Program-made: the position numbers and the translations under genes
From: Pollutiaquabacter sp046052345
GTDB lineage: Bacteria > Bacteroidota > Bacteroidia > AKYH767-A > 2013-40CM-41-45
Length of the DNA stretch: 10,593 nt
Direction: 5' to 3'
Assembly (NCBI GenBank): GCA_046052345.1
Contig: JBJOMN010000019.1
Span: 1-10,593, forward strand
Shown: in pieces, positions 1-6,154 of the stretch
Position numbering within the stretch: the first letter of the stretch is position 1
How the letters are laid out: every line of letters begins with the position of its first letter
Notes under the pieces: generated by a model
The model's database searches: none
What the model was told of the DNA's origin: nothing
What the model saw: the letters and a program-made list of their open reading frames with translations, nothing else

Positions 1-113
1 CCGATACGACCGATGCCTACGCCAGCGCCGAGAGCGGCGAGGCCTGCACCCAATGCAGCAACACCGTAGCCGAGACCAAGGTTGCCTGCTTCCAGGAGAA
101 TTGAAGATAACAT
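1..113 (-). CDS. atpE: ATP synthase F0 subunit c (N-terminal part, cut by window edge)
   Basis: Reading the minus strand from the ATG at 113-111 gives 37 residues and continues out of the window. They start MLSSILLEAGNLGLGYG and carry a glycine/alanine-rich first helix (about residues 10-36) with alternating small residues (GAGLAALGAGVGIG), the packing motif of c-ring helix 1. The family forms the rotating proton- or sodium-conducting ring of F1F0 ATP synthase in the inner membrane. The ion-binding carboxylate lies in helix 2, outside the window, so ion specificity cannot be judged. The gene starts 34 bases after the atpB stop with no promoter box in the gap, so it is most likely co-transcribed with atpB. 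No clear Shine-Dalgarno sequence is present. Confidence 0.95.
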   Translation of the reverse strand, partial: MLSSILLEAGNLGLGYGVAALGAGLAALGAGVGIGRI

Positions 114-147
114 AGAGATAGGTATTAAGGGTTAACTGAAATTAGAA

Positions 148-1272
148 TCAATGTGCGTGATGGCCTTCGTGCCCTTCGTGGTGGTGTTCCTCCACGGCCG
201 ATCCGAAATAGATGGCGGAGAGCAACGTGAACACGAATGCCTGCAGGAACGCGACAAGCAGTTCGAGCAGACTCATGAAGATGACGAAGGCGACGGAGAA
301 GACGGATACGCCGAGACCGAGACCGGTGCTCATTTCCCCGAAGATGAAGATGAGGCTGAAGAACGAGAGGGCGATGATGTGACCGGCTGTGATGTTGGCG
401 AAGAGTCGGATCATCAATACGAACGGACGGAGGAAGACGCCCAGCAGTTCGATCGGGGTCAGCAGCACCAGAACACCTGCGGGAACTCCCGGCATGGCGA
501 AGATGTGCTGCCAATAGTTCCTGTTGGCACTGACAGTCGTGATGATGAAGGTGATCACCGCGAGCGTCATCGTGACCGCGATATTGCCGGTCAGGTTCGC
601 ACCGCCGGGAATGATCGGAACGAGTCCGAGCAGGTTGTTGATCCAGATGAAGAAGAACACCGTGAGGAGGTACGGCATGTATTTCATGTACTTCGGACCG
701 ATGCTGGGCTTGGCGATCTCATCGCGCACGAAGACGATCAGAGGTTCGACCAGCGACTGCATGCCGGAAGGAGGCATCCCTTCGCGACGACGGTAGGCTT
801 TCGCGACGGAAAGGAAGATCCAAAGCAAAAGTGCGATGCTGAACAGCAGGGATGCAACGTTTTTCGTGATGGACAGATCATAGGTTGCCGCTGTGAGCTC
901 CTCGTTCACCGTCGTCTCTTCGACAGCCAGCTGTTTGAGCTCGTTGACGGCGACGATTGTTCCGTTCTCTTCGAGTCTGTACCCACGATACGCTTGTGTT
1001 CCGTGATGGAAATGACTTGACAGGAAGCCGGTGAAGCCACGGCCTTCGGTATAGACGATGATAGGCAGCGGTACCGAAACCGCATGCTCGTGCTCTCCCC
1101 ACAAATGCCAGTCGTGAGCGTCGGAAATGTGCTCGACAATCATCTTTCCTGCATCGAATTTCGCCTCAGGCGCTTCAGAAGCCTTCGATACGCGGACGGA
1201 CAGCAACATGCATCCGGCTAAAAACAACCGGAAAATGGTCCTAAGTGACTTATTATGAGTGATTTGAGACAT
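148..1272 (-). CDS. atpB: ATP synthase F0 subunit a
   Basis: This 374-residue protein is the stator channel subunit that passes ions to the c ring. The signature segment MIRLFANITAGH contains the essential arginine (R289, equivalent to E. coli R210). Q344 matches E. coli Q252. At the positions of the E. coli E219/H245 pair the residues are swapped (H298 and E337). The first membrane helix begins only near residue 139. Before it lie a hydrophobic N-terminus (about 11-27, signal-peptide-like, containing LAGC) and a histidine-rich exported region with DAHDWHLWGEHEH and SSHFHHG, so the protein is about 100 residues longer than E. coli AtpB. The C-terminus is also histidine-rich (EEHHHEGHEGHHAH). 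The ATG at 1272 is chosen because a TAnnTTTG promoter box lies at 1313-1306. The longer in-frame start at 1359 would precede that box and adds a non-conserved segment. Confidence 0.96.
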   Translation of the reverse strand: MSQITHNKSLRTIFRLFLAGCMLLSVRVSKASEAPEAKFDAGKMIVEHISDAHDWHLWGEHEHAVSVPLPIIVYTEGRGFTGFLSSHFHHGTQAYRGYRLEENGTIVAVNELKQLAVEETTVNEELTAATYDLSITKNVASLLFSIALLLWIFLSVAKAYRRREGMPPSGMQSLVEPLIVFVRDEIAKPSIGPKYMKYMPYLLTVFFFIWINNLLGLVPIIPGGANLTGNIAVTMTLAVITFIITTVSANRNYWQHIFAMPGVPAGVLVLLTPIELLGVFLRPFVLMIRLFANITAGHIIALSFFSLIFIFGEMSTGLGLGVSVFSVAFVIFMSLLELLVAFLQAFVFTLLSAIYFGSAVEEHHHEGHEGHHAH

Positions 1273-1305
1273 CGAAAGAAGGATGCGGCGGTTAAAAAAC
1301 GAGTG

Positions 1306-1313
1306 CAAAATTA
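1306..1313 (-). promoter_or_regulatory. Bacteroidota -7 promoter box upstream of atpB
   Basis: The minus strand reads TAATTTTG, an exact match to TAnnTTTG, ending 33 bases before the atpB ATG. A clear TTG-type -33 element is not evident, although a TTTCC lies at roughly the right distance. It implies that atpB-atpE can be transcribed separately from the upstream small genes, and it decides the atpB start. Confidence 0.6.
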
Positions 1314-1349
1314 GCCATTCACTCGGAAAGCTTAAAGTGGGAATGAAAT

Positions 1350-1375
1350 GAAAAGCCATTTAATCGGCCTTTTTC
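1350..1375 (-). terminator. Possible weak terminator hairpin between the AtpI-like gene and atpB
   Basis: An imperfect inverted repeat pairs GAAAAGCC (1350-1357) with GGCCTTTTTC (1366-1375) through one bulged base, with an 8-base loop. It sits between the stop of the four-TM gene and the promoter box of atpB, a sensible place for a terminator. The GC part is only three pairs and the following T-run is short, so read-through is likely. Confidence 0.3.
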
Positions 1376-1416
1376 AAAAATATTTCATAATTCACTGATA
1401 AACAGCGAATTGAATT

Positions 1417-1797
1417 TCACTGCTTCGACTGACGAAAAGCCGTAAAAACCTCGAAAACCGTAAAAAACAGATAGTGCAGCAGAAAACTAAGTGTAAAGGG
1501 GACAAGCTGGTCCTTATGGAGCAGTGCAAAAAAGACCAGGATACCCAGATGAATGAACAGTTTAAAGGATGTTGCAGCCATGTAAAATCGGATGAACGCC
1601 GCCGGTCGTCCGGCTGTGGCCCTTACCAGTCCTAGGTGGAAAAGGATACTTAACAGAAAAAAATAGGTGCCGAGGGCGGTACGGTAGGTGACATCGAAAA
1701 GCGAAGGGAAAAATCCTGCACAAGCGGTGAACACTGCCGCAACAAGTAAAGCAAAGACCGTCAATGACAGCAGGTGGCGAAGTACGGGATGTTTCAT
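1417..1797 (-). CDS. Four-TM protein, probable divergent AtpI (ATP synthase accessory protein)
   Basis: The protein has 126 residues with four predicted membrane helices at about 9-29, 40-58, 74-94 and 100-120, little soluble sequence and a basic C-terminus. Length, topology and place directly before atpB match the classical AtpI family. A segment at 69-86 (IRFYMAATSFKLFIHLGI) resembles the AtpI pattern of an aromatic/small residue run followed by a lysine and a hydrophobic helix. The assignment rests on topology and position more than on strong residue identity, so the symbol is left empty. Classical AtpI helps c-ring assembly and has been linked to Mg2+ transport in alkaliphilic Bacillus. 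The ATG at 1797 is preferred over an in-frame TTG at 1818, because the promoter box at 1814-1807 lies between them. A generic small membrane protein is the alternative. Confidence 0.72.
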   Translation of the reverse strand: MKHPVLRHLLSLTVFALLVAAVFTACAGFFPSLFDVTYRTALGTYFFLLSILFHLGLVRATAGRPAAFIRFYMAATSFKLFIHLGILVFFALLHKDQLVPFTLSFLLHYLFFTVFEVFTAFRQSKQ

Positions 1798-1806
1798 ATA
1801 GGGAGA

Positions 1807-1814
1807 CAAAGGTA
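1807..1814 (-). promoter_or_regulatory. Bacteroidota -7 promoter box upstream of the AtpI-like gene
   Basis: The minus strand reads TACCTTTG, an exact TAnnTTTG match, with only 9 bases between it and the ATG at 1797. Initiation at the usual distance would leave a leader of only a few bases. A TTG lies upstream at a slightly short spacing. Confidence 0.5.
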
Positions 1815-1822
1815 GCAAGAAT

Positions 1823-1838
1823 GATTCCCCAAGGAATC
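1823..1838. repeat. Perfect short inverted repeat upstream of the AtpI-like promoter box
   Basis: The sequence GATTCC-ccaa-GGAATC is a perfect 6-base inverted repeat with a 4-base loop. It lies 8 bases upstream of the promoter box at 1814-1807, over the expected -33 region. No T-run follows on the minus strand, so it does not look like a terminator. It could be an operator or chance. Confidence 0.3.
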
Positions 1839-1874
1839 CGCTTCTTCTTGCGGTGCCGGAGCAGAAAGACTACC

Positions 1875-2057
1875 CTATTTTTTCTGTTTCAAGAGGTCTT
1901 TGAGCGTCAGGTAAAAAGCGGCAGCGATCCCGATCAGACTGAGAAGCACCGTGAAGACCGGCACTCGAAGGGAGAGATACTTATCCAGGTAATACCCTCC
2001 GAAGGTGAAAACAGCCATGATGACGAACAGCTGTGTGCCCATCGTGGCGTACTTCAT
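1875..2057 (-). CDS. atpZ: AtpZ/AtpI-family two-TM protein
   Basis: The 60-residue protein starts MKYATMGTQLF and has two membrane helices (about 6-22 and 28-48) separated by the motif FGGYYLDKYLSLRVPVFT. That glycine-rich end of helix 1, then LDK and an aromatic-proline turn, is characteristic of the AtpZ/AtpI family (ATPase gene 1 type). The C-terminus is basic (LKDLLKQKK). The role is accessory to F1F0 ATP synthase at the inner membrane. The ATG at 2057 lies 10 bases after the bactofilin stop. Because the family usually has some residues before the 'KYA' segment, an upstream TTG (2093 or 2105) overlapping the bactofilin end is possible. No promoter box is seen in front, so it probably shares the bactofilin transcript. 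Confidence 0.85.
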   Translation of the reverse strand: MKYATMGTQLFVIMAVFTFGGYYLDKYLSLRVPVFTVLLSLIGIAAAFYLTLKDLLKQKK

Positions 2058-2067
2058 AAGGGAACGG

Positions 2068-2499
2068 TCAGAGGGCGGACCGTTCTTTGGCAAGCCCGTT
2101 GTCAACGTCGTTGATGTCTTTGATGACGGCTCCCATGTTGCAGGAACCGGAGAACGTAGCACCGACTTCCACCACCAGTTTCCCGGTGAGGATATCGCCC
2201 TTGATGGTTGCGGAGGACTTCAGGAAAGTGAGTTCGGATACCGTGATTTTTCCCTTTACAGTACCGGATACGTCCATATTCTGGCAATTGACATCGCCTT
2301 CAATAGTGCCCGTGGATCCGACCACCACCTTCGATTTGGATTGGACGTTTCCGATGACGTTACCGTCTACCCGTATGTCGCCGTTGGACCGGATATCTCC
2401 TTCAATGACGGTTCCGGATCCGATCAGGTTGATGGACGCCGGAGCAGAAGATTCTCCGCCTCTTCCTTCGTTTCCGTGCTGCTTATTGGGCTTGAACAT
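2068..2499 (-). CDS. Bactofilin (polymer-forming cytoskeletal protein)
   Basis: This 143-residue protein has a short polar N-tail (1-21), a core of short beta-strand repeats (about 22-115) and a polar C-tail. The core shows the bactofilin pattern of hydrophobic residue-x-G-x-hydrophobic rungs: IEGDIRSNGDIRVDGNVIGN, VVVGSTGTIEGD, VSGTVKGKITV, ATIKGDILTGKLVVE. Bactofilins form a right-handed beta-helix that polymerises into nucleotide-free filaments on the inner face of the membrane and places wall enzymes or other proteins. The ATG at 2499 fits the promoter box at 2551-2544. The next gene, atpZ, starts 10 bases after its stop, so the bactofilin heads a small operon leading to the ATP synthase genes. 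Its partner is not visible, but an M23 peptidase is encoded 3.6 kb away. Confidence 0.94.
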   Translation of the reverse strand: MFKPNKQHGNEGRGGESSAPASINLIGSGTVIEGDIRSNGDIRVDGNVIGNVQSKSKVVVGSTGTIEGDVNCQNMDVSGTVKGKITVSELTFLKSSATIKGDILTGKLVVEVGATFSGSCNMGAVIKDINDVDNGLAKERSAL

Positions 2500-2543
2500 G
2501 ATATCAGGTTTGGTGTGGGAATTGGCTGTAATTAAGCGGATTG

Positions 2544-2551
2544 CAAATATA
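2544..2551 (-). promoter_or_regulatory. Bacteroidota -7 promoter box upstream of the bactofilin gene
   Basis: The minus strand reads TATATTTG, an exact TAnnTTTG match, 44 bases before the ATG at 2499. A TTTCCC lies near the -33 position; no perfect TTG is there. It is the likely promoter of bactofilin-atpZ and sits in the divergent gap shared with the lipoprotein gene. Confidence 0.6.
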
Positions 2552-2627
2552 TCATTTTCCGCGACATAGGGAAAGAGGGACAGCAGCTGACGGATGGCAT
2601 TTCCGGCCCCTGACGTAAATCATTCCC

Positions 2628-2649
2628 GTCCCGCCGTCCCTCGGCGGAC
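2628..2649 (+). repeat. GC-rich hairpin in the leader of the lipoprotein gene
   Basis: CCGCCG (2631-2636) pairs perfectly with CGGCGG (2642-2647) around a 5-base loop. A variant register with one bulged C extends the pairing to 2628-2649. It ends 14 bases before the ATG at 2664 and has no following T-run, so it is not a standard terminator. It could affect translation of the lipoprotein. No TAnnTTTG box is recognisable in front of this gene. Confidence 0.3.
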
Positions 2650-2663
2650 CTTGTGCGAAAAAC

Positions 2664-3320
2664 ATGATACGCCTCAAGCATACGATTCTGCTGGCAGTTG
2701 CTGCTTCACTGTCATCCTGCGCGGTCAACCGGACCATGAGTTACCGGAATATTCCCGTCGCGGCCGAGTTCAATAAACAGCACTCCTTATCGGTCGTCTT
2801 CCAAGACCACCGGTCGGCAGTCATCAGCGGTGATGAAAAGCCGACATTTTGCGGTCACATGTACTCGACGGCGCAGATTGCTTACAACATACAAACGACG
2901 GATAATCTACCGCTCGCCGAGGAGTTCGCTTCGGCCCTGAGCGAATCATTGAAAGGGAAAGGATTTGATGCCGGCTATTTCACGGCGGATCCCGTGTGGC
3001 CGGCCGACTCCGTGCTTAAGCATTTCGTCGCCGGCGAAAAGCAGCGATTGCTCTTCTTCACCATTCAGGAATGGGAGTCCCGTTCGGTACCGCAGTTCTC
3101 GACCATCCGTTATGAGGTGCATTATTCACTGTCGTTGGATGTCTATGACCGTAACGGCTCCTTGCTGTGTAATGCTAAACGCTCCGGGACCGTCGAGAAG
3201 CAGGAAGGAGCGATGGGTTCGCTGAGGACCCTTCAGCTGTACTCCGAAACGGTCCTGAAGGAGAACATCCAGCAGCTGCTGGACGAAGCGAATATCCGTC
3301 GTTCCCTGGCGGGACGTTGA
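2664..3320 (+). CDS. Putative lipoprotein of unknown function
   Basis: The 218-residue protein begins with a basic N-terminus and a hydrophobic stretch ending in the lipobox LSSC, with the acylated cysteine predicted at residue 19. It is therefore a membrane-anchored lipoprotein. The mature part is mixed alpha/beta. A strand (about 42-47, LSVVFQDHR) precedes a helix (about 84-99, LAEEFASALSESLKGKGFDA), then strand-rich segments (128-160) and a C-terminal helix (190-212). The arrangement 'strand with D-x-R, then helix ending in GF' weakly recalls YajG-type lipoproteins, but I do not recognise the family. It is transcribed divergently from the bactofilin and converges on sprE, its stop abutting theirs. 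The CDS itself is well supported by the signal sequence and by filling the space between its neighbours. Confidence 0.85.
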   Translation: MIRLKHTILLAVAASLSSCAVNRTMSYRNIPVAAEFNKQHSLSVVFQDHRSAVISGDEKPTFCGHMYSTAQIAYNIQTTDNLPLAEEFASALSESLKGKGFDAGYFTADPVWPADSVLKHFVAGEKQRLLFFTIQEWESRSVPQFSTIRYEVHYSLSLDVYDRNGSLLCNAKRSGTVEKQEGAMGSLRTLQLYSETVLKENIQQLLDEANIRRSLAGR

Positions 3321-5993
3321 TCACTTGTAAAAACTACGGTAGAAATTCTCGTAGTCGTCCGCTTTCTTCTGCCGTAGCAGCTCGGGTAGGTTGTTTGCGG
3401 AAATGGCGAACTGCTTGTAATGGTCCGTGCTCACATCGCCGTAGACCGCGTCATTGTCGAGCAGATGGCTGTTATAACTGAGTGCATCCTGCTTGTTGCC
3501 GAAACCGCCGATGACGAAGATCTTGAACCGGTGGTCCAGCATGTAATCCTGGACAGAGAGCGCCTTCGTCGAATAATTGGTGTTGTTGAAATCGGACAGC
3601 TTCGTCTTCACGCGGTCGGGATTGAGCATGCCGCCGATGTTCTGGAGGATGATGGTCACATAGTGAAGAGTGTCGGGCAGATAGGTGAACGCACGTTTGT
3701 TCAGCGAGTCCTTTACCCCTTCGGGAGCGGCAGGCGCCGCAGGCATCTTGCCCTGGTTGGACTTGATGTAATCCAGGATGTTCTGCGCCTGCTCCCTGAC
3801 CGGATCTTCGGGATACATGCGGACTACTTCCGACAGTGAAGCTTCGAACTGCGGCAGCGGCTGGGTGCGTCCGATGCAAAGTGCACGCAGAAGGTCGAAC
3901 TGGGGCATGTACTTGTTCTCCGGAAACTGTGCCAATGCCTGGTTCCTGCGCTGAATGACGGACGGGTATTCGGCATTCAGGTATTTGCGGTAGGTCTCCT
4001 CGTAGAAGAGCTCCAGTTCGGATTTCCTGGCACCCAATTGCTGTGCATAGGCCGGATTCCGAAGGATCTCCGCATAGTCGGTATTGGAGTATTTCGTAAG
4101 GATGAGATTCTTGTAATACTCCGCTTTGACAGCATCGCCCGATTTCTCGAACATGCGGTAGAGCTGATAGTAGGATTGCACCTCGAACTTGTTACCGGGA
4201 TAACGGGCAAGCAGCTCTTCGAACATGCGGACGGAATTCGGGACATCCGACAGTTGTTCACGGTAAAGCATCGCCGCATTGTAATACGCATCGATGATCT
4301 TGGTGGTGGATTTCTCCAGCGCTTCCACGGTGGTCGGAACGTTCTTCAAGATCTCCTTCTTCTGTGCCTCGGGATCCGCTTTCTTGGTAGTATCGCCGCC
4401 GGCCGCAGCACCTTCTTCGCCCGGAGGTGCTTCGCTGTCCGTGAATGCGACAGCCTCCTTGTTGATCCTGCGCCAGTTGTCTTCCAGCTTGCGGTTTCCG
4501 AACCTCTTGGTGAACTCGTTGAATCCGAAACTCACCGCCTGGGTGTTATAGAAATACCAGTTGGCTCCCGACTGCTGGTTGAACTGGTTGATCTGATTCT
4601 GCTTGTCGTTGTTGAAGATCTGGTTCGACTGGGTCGCCTTCTTCGCCTCCTCTTCCTCCGCCTTCTTACGTTTGGCGTCTTCCTCACGCTGCTTCAGGAT
4701 GCCTGCGGCGAACTGCTCGAGTTCTTCAGGGGATTTCTTGGAAAGCTGCTGAAGGCTGTCCTCCTTTGAAATAGTATTCAGGTATTTGATCAGCTTGGTG
4801 AGGCTGTTGCGTCGCTGAAGGATCTCCGAGTAATCCGGATAGTCGGTCGCCAGATTGGCCACCACGCTGTCATAATATGCCTGGGCCGAACGGTAGTCGG
4901 GCTTGGCGAATTGCATCTTGGCCAGTTCGAGATAAGACAAGGCCTTCTGGTTCTTGTTCGTGGTGCTGCTGCGGATGGATTTGTTCAGGTACGCCAATTC
5001 GTCATCAAGCCTTCCTTCCTTCTTCGCGATTCCTGCATGGGCGAAATAGATCTGGTCCAGGAAGTCGGCGTTCTTAGGGTCTTTTTCCAGACGCTCCAGT
5101 TCGCGCTTCACTTCCTCGCTGTTTCCGCTGCCGGCGTCGAAACAGCGGGCCCGGTTGATGCGGGCATTGAAGGCCATTTCGTATTTCGGGTTCATCTTGA
5201 TCAGCTTGGAATAGAGGGCGAACGCCTTCTGGAACTGGTCCTGCTGCTGATACAGTTGTGCAAGGATGAACATGAAACGGATCCGGTCCTCCCGCAGCGG
5301 CGCTTTTTCAGCGGCGAACTTGAGGTGATCGATGGCTTTTTCATAATTGCGGACTTGCACATAGAAATCCGCGGCCGTGGCTTCCAGCTCCCATTTGTGA
5401 CGCTTCGGGAAATCCTTGACATTCCGCAGGTAGTCCAACTTGTTTTCGGCCTGGTCCAGCTGGGTCAATTCCAGATAGGTCTTGGCGATCCACATGGAAG
5501 CCAGATGGCGTCCCGGCTCCGTCTTGTAAGTCACCTCCACATAGTTGAACGCCTCCATGGCCTGGAAGTACTCATGCTTGAAGAACATGGCCTGGCCGTA
5601 AAGCACCCAGTTGTCGTCGATCCAGTGTTCGGAAGCCGGCTTCTCATTGCCCCGCTTGTCGTACATGGTGTGCTTGGAGATCACGGTAGACAAGCGCTTC
5701 AGGGCGTCATCCATCTCCGGATAGATCGACTTCGCCTTCTCGGCGTTGGCGTACGGGAAAACACGGAGAATGCGGTCGTAGGAGTCCGTATGCTGCTGCG
5801 CCAGTTTCTGCTTGCCCTCCTCGATTTTCAGCCCGGCATTGTAATACCCGTTATAATGAGCGGAAAGGTTATGGCAATTACGGTTAATGAAGGTATCCTT
5901 CGTCTGTGAACAGCCTGCGGAAAACCACAGGACCGTACCGACAATCAACTGAAAAAACCGTGTGGAATGGCGCTGGAAGCGTCGAGAGGACAT
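3321..5993 (-). CDS. sprE: SprE/PorW-type lipoprotein of the type IX secretion system, TPR-rich
   Basis: The 890-residue protein has a basic N-terminus, a hydrophobic segment (13-26) and a lipobox-like SAGC with the cysteine at 28. It then carries the family signature NLSAHYNGYYNAGLKIEEG (42-60). Helical TPR-like pairs fill about 125-400 (for example 'YFQAMEAFNYVEVTYKTEPG', 'YEKAIDHLKFAAEKAP') and again about 565-735. Between them lie a charged K/E segment (433-453), a Q/N-rich linker (454-475) and the conserved WYFYN (479-483) with RKLEDNWRR (501-509). The C-terminal 100 residues look like a small alpha/beta domain. In Flavobacterium and Porphyromonas the SprE/PorW proteins are required for T9SS secretion and gliding. 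The ATG at 5993 is preferred over an in-frame TTG at 6014, because a near-match promoter box lies at 6019-6012. The stop abuts that of the convergent lipoprotein. Confidence 0.9.
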   Translation of the reverse strand: MSSRRFQRHSTRFFQLIVGTVLWFSAGCSQTKDTFINRNCHNLSAHYNGYYNAGLKIEEGKQKLAQQHTDSYDRILRVFPYANAEKAKSIYPEMDDALKRLSTVISKHTMYDKRGNEKPASEHWIDDNWVLYGQAMFFKHEYFQAMEAFNYVEVTYKTEPGRHLASMWIAKTYLELTQLDQAENKLDYLRNVKDFPKRHKWELEATAADFYVQVRNYEKAIDHLKFAAEKAPLREDRIRFMFILAQLYQQQDQFQKAFALYSKLIKMNPKYEMAFNARINRARCFDAGSGNSEEVKRELERLEKDPKNADFLDQIYFAHAGIAKKEGRLDDELAYLNKSIRSSTTNKNQKALSYLELAKMQFAKPDYRSAQAYYDSVVANLATDYPDYSEILQRRNSLTKLIKYLNTISKEDSLQQLSKKSPEELEQFAAGILKQREEDAKRKKAEEEEAKKATQSNQIFNNDKQNQINQFNQQSGANWYFYNTQAVSFGFNEFTKRFGNRKLEDNWRRINKEAVAFTDSEAPPGEEGAAAGGDTTKKADPEAQKKEILKNVPTTVEALEKSTTKIIDAYYNAAMLYREQLSDVPNSVRMFEELLARYPGNKFEVQSYYQLYRMFEKSGDAVKAEYYKNLILTKYSNTDYAEILRNPAYAQQLGARKSELELFYEETYRKYLNAEYPSVIQRRNQALAQFPENKYMPQFDLLRALCIGRTQPLPQFEASLSEVVRMYPEDPVREQAQNILDYIKSNQGKMPAAPAAPEGVKDSLNKRAFTYLPDTLHYVTIILQNIGGMLNPDRVKTKLSDFNNTNYSTKALSVQDYMLDHRFKIFVIGGFGNKQDALSYNSHLLDNDAVYGDVSTDHYKQFAISANNLPELLRQKKADDYENFYRSFYK

Positions 5994-6011
5994 TCGGAAG
6001 ACCAATAACTG

Positions 6012-6019
6012 CAAATCTG
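6012..6019 (-). promoter_or_regulatory. Near-match -7 promoter box upstream of sprE
   Basis: The minus strand reads CAGATTTG, one base from TAnnTTTG, with 18 bases before the ATG at 5993. An AT-rich stretch (TTTTAAAATATTTT) lies directly upstream. It overlaps the alternative TTG start at 6014, which argues against that start. Confidence 0.4.
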
Positions 6020-6136
6020 CGAAAATATTTTAAAAGGAGGGTTGTCCGTAACCTCAGAGGAGCGGATAAACATCACTAAAAACCCTCACACTCGGCGCAT
6101 TACGGTGCAGGATGATCTCCCTGCCGGGAAAAACAG

Positions 6137-6144
6137 TAGGTTTG
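6137..6144 (+). promoter_or_regulatory. Bacteroidota -7 promoter box upstream of the M23 peptidase gene
   Basis: TAGGTTTG is an exact TAnnTTTG match with only 10 bases before the ATG at 6155, again implying a very short leader. No TTG is evident at the -33 position. Confidence 0.5.
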
Positions 6145-6154
6145 AGGTCGGAAA

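Noticed and set aside
151..1020. Plus-strand open frame of 289 codons
   Set aside because: It is antisense to atpB. Its product is a highly charged D/E/R-rich sequence with no domain, and atpB is certain.
4911..5909. Plus-strand open frame of 332 codons
   Set aside because: It is a shadow of sprE on the opposite strand, low in domain-like character; the sprE frame has family signatures throughout. The same applies to 3420-3839 and 4038-4769.
6037..6087. GAGGGTT / AACCCTC inverted repeat in the sprE-M23 gap
   Set aside because: Seven-base arms with a 37-base spacer can occur by chance, and they do not line up with either promoter box.
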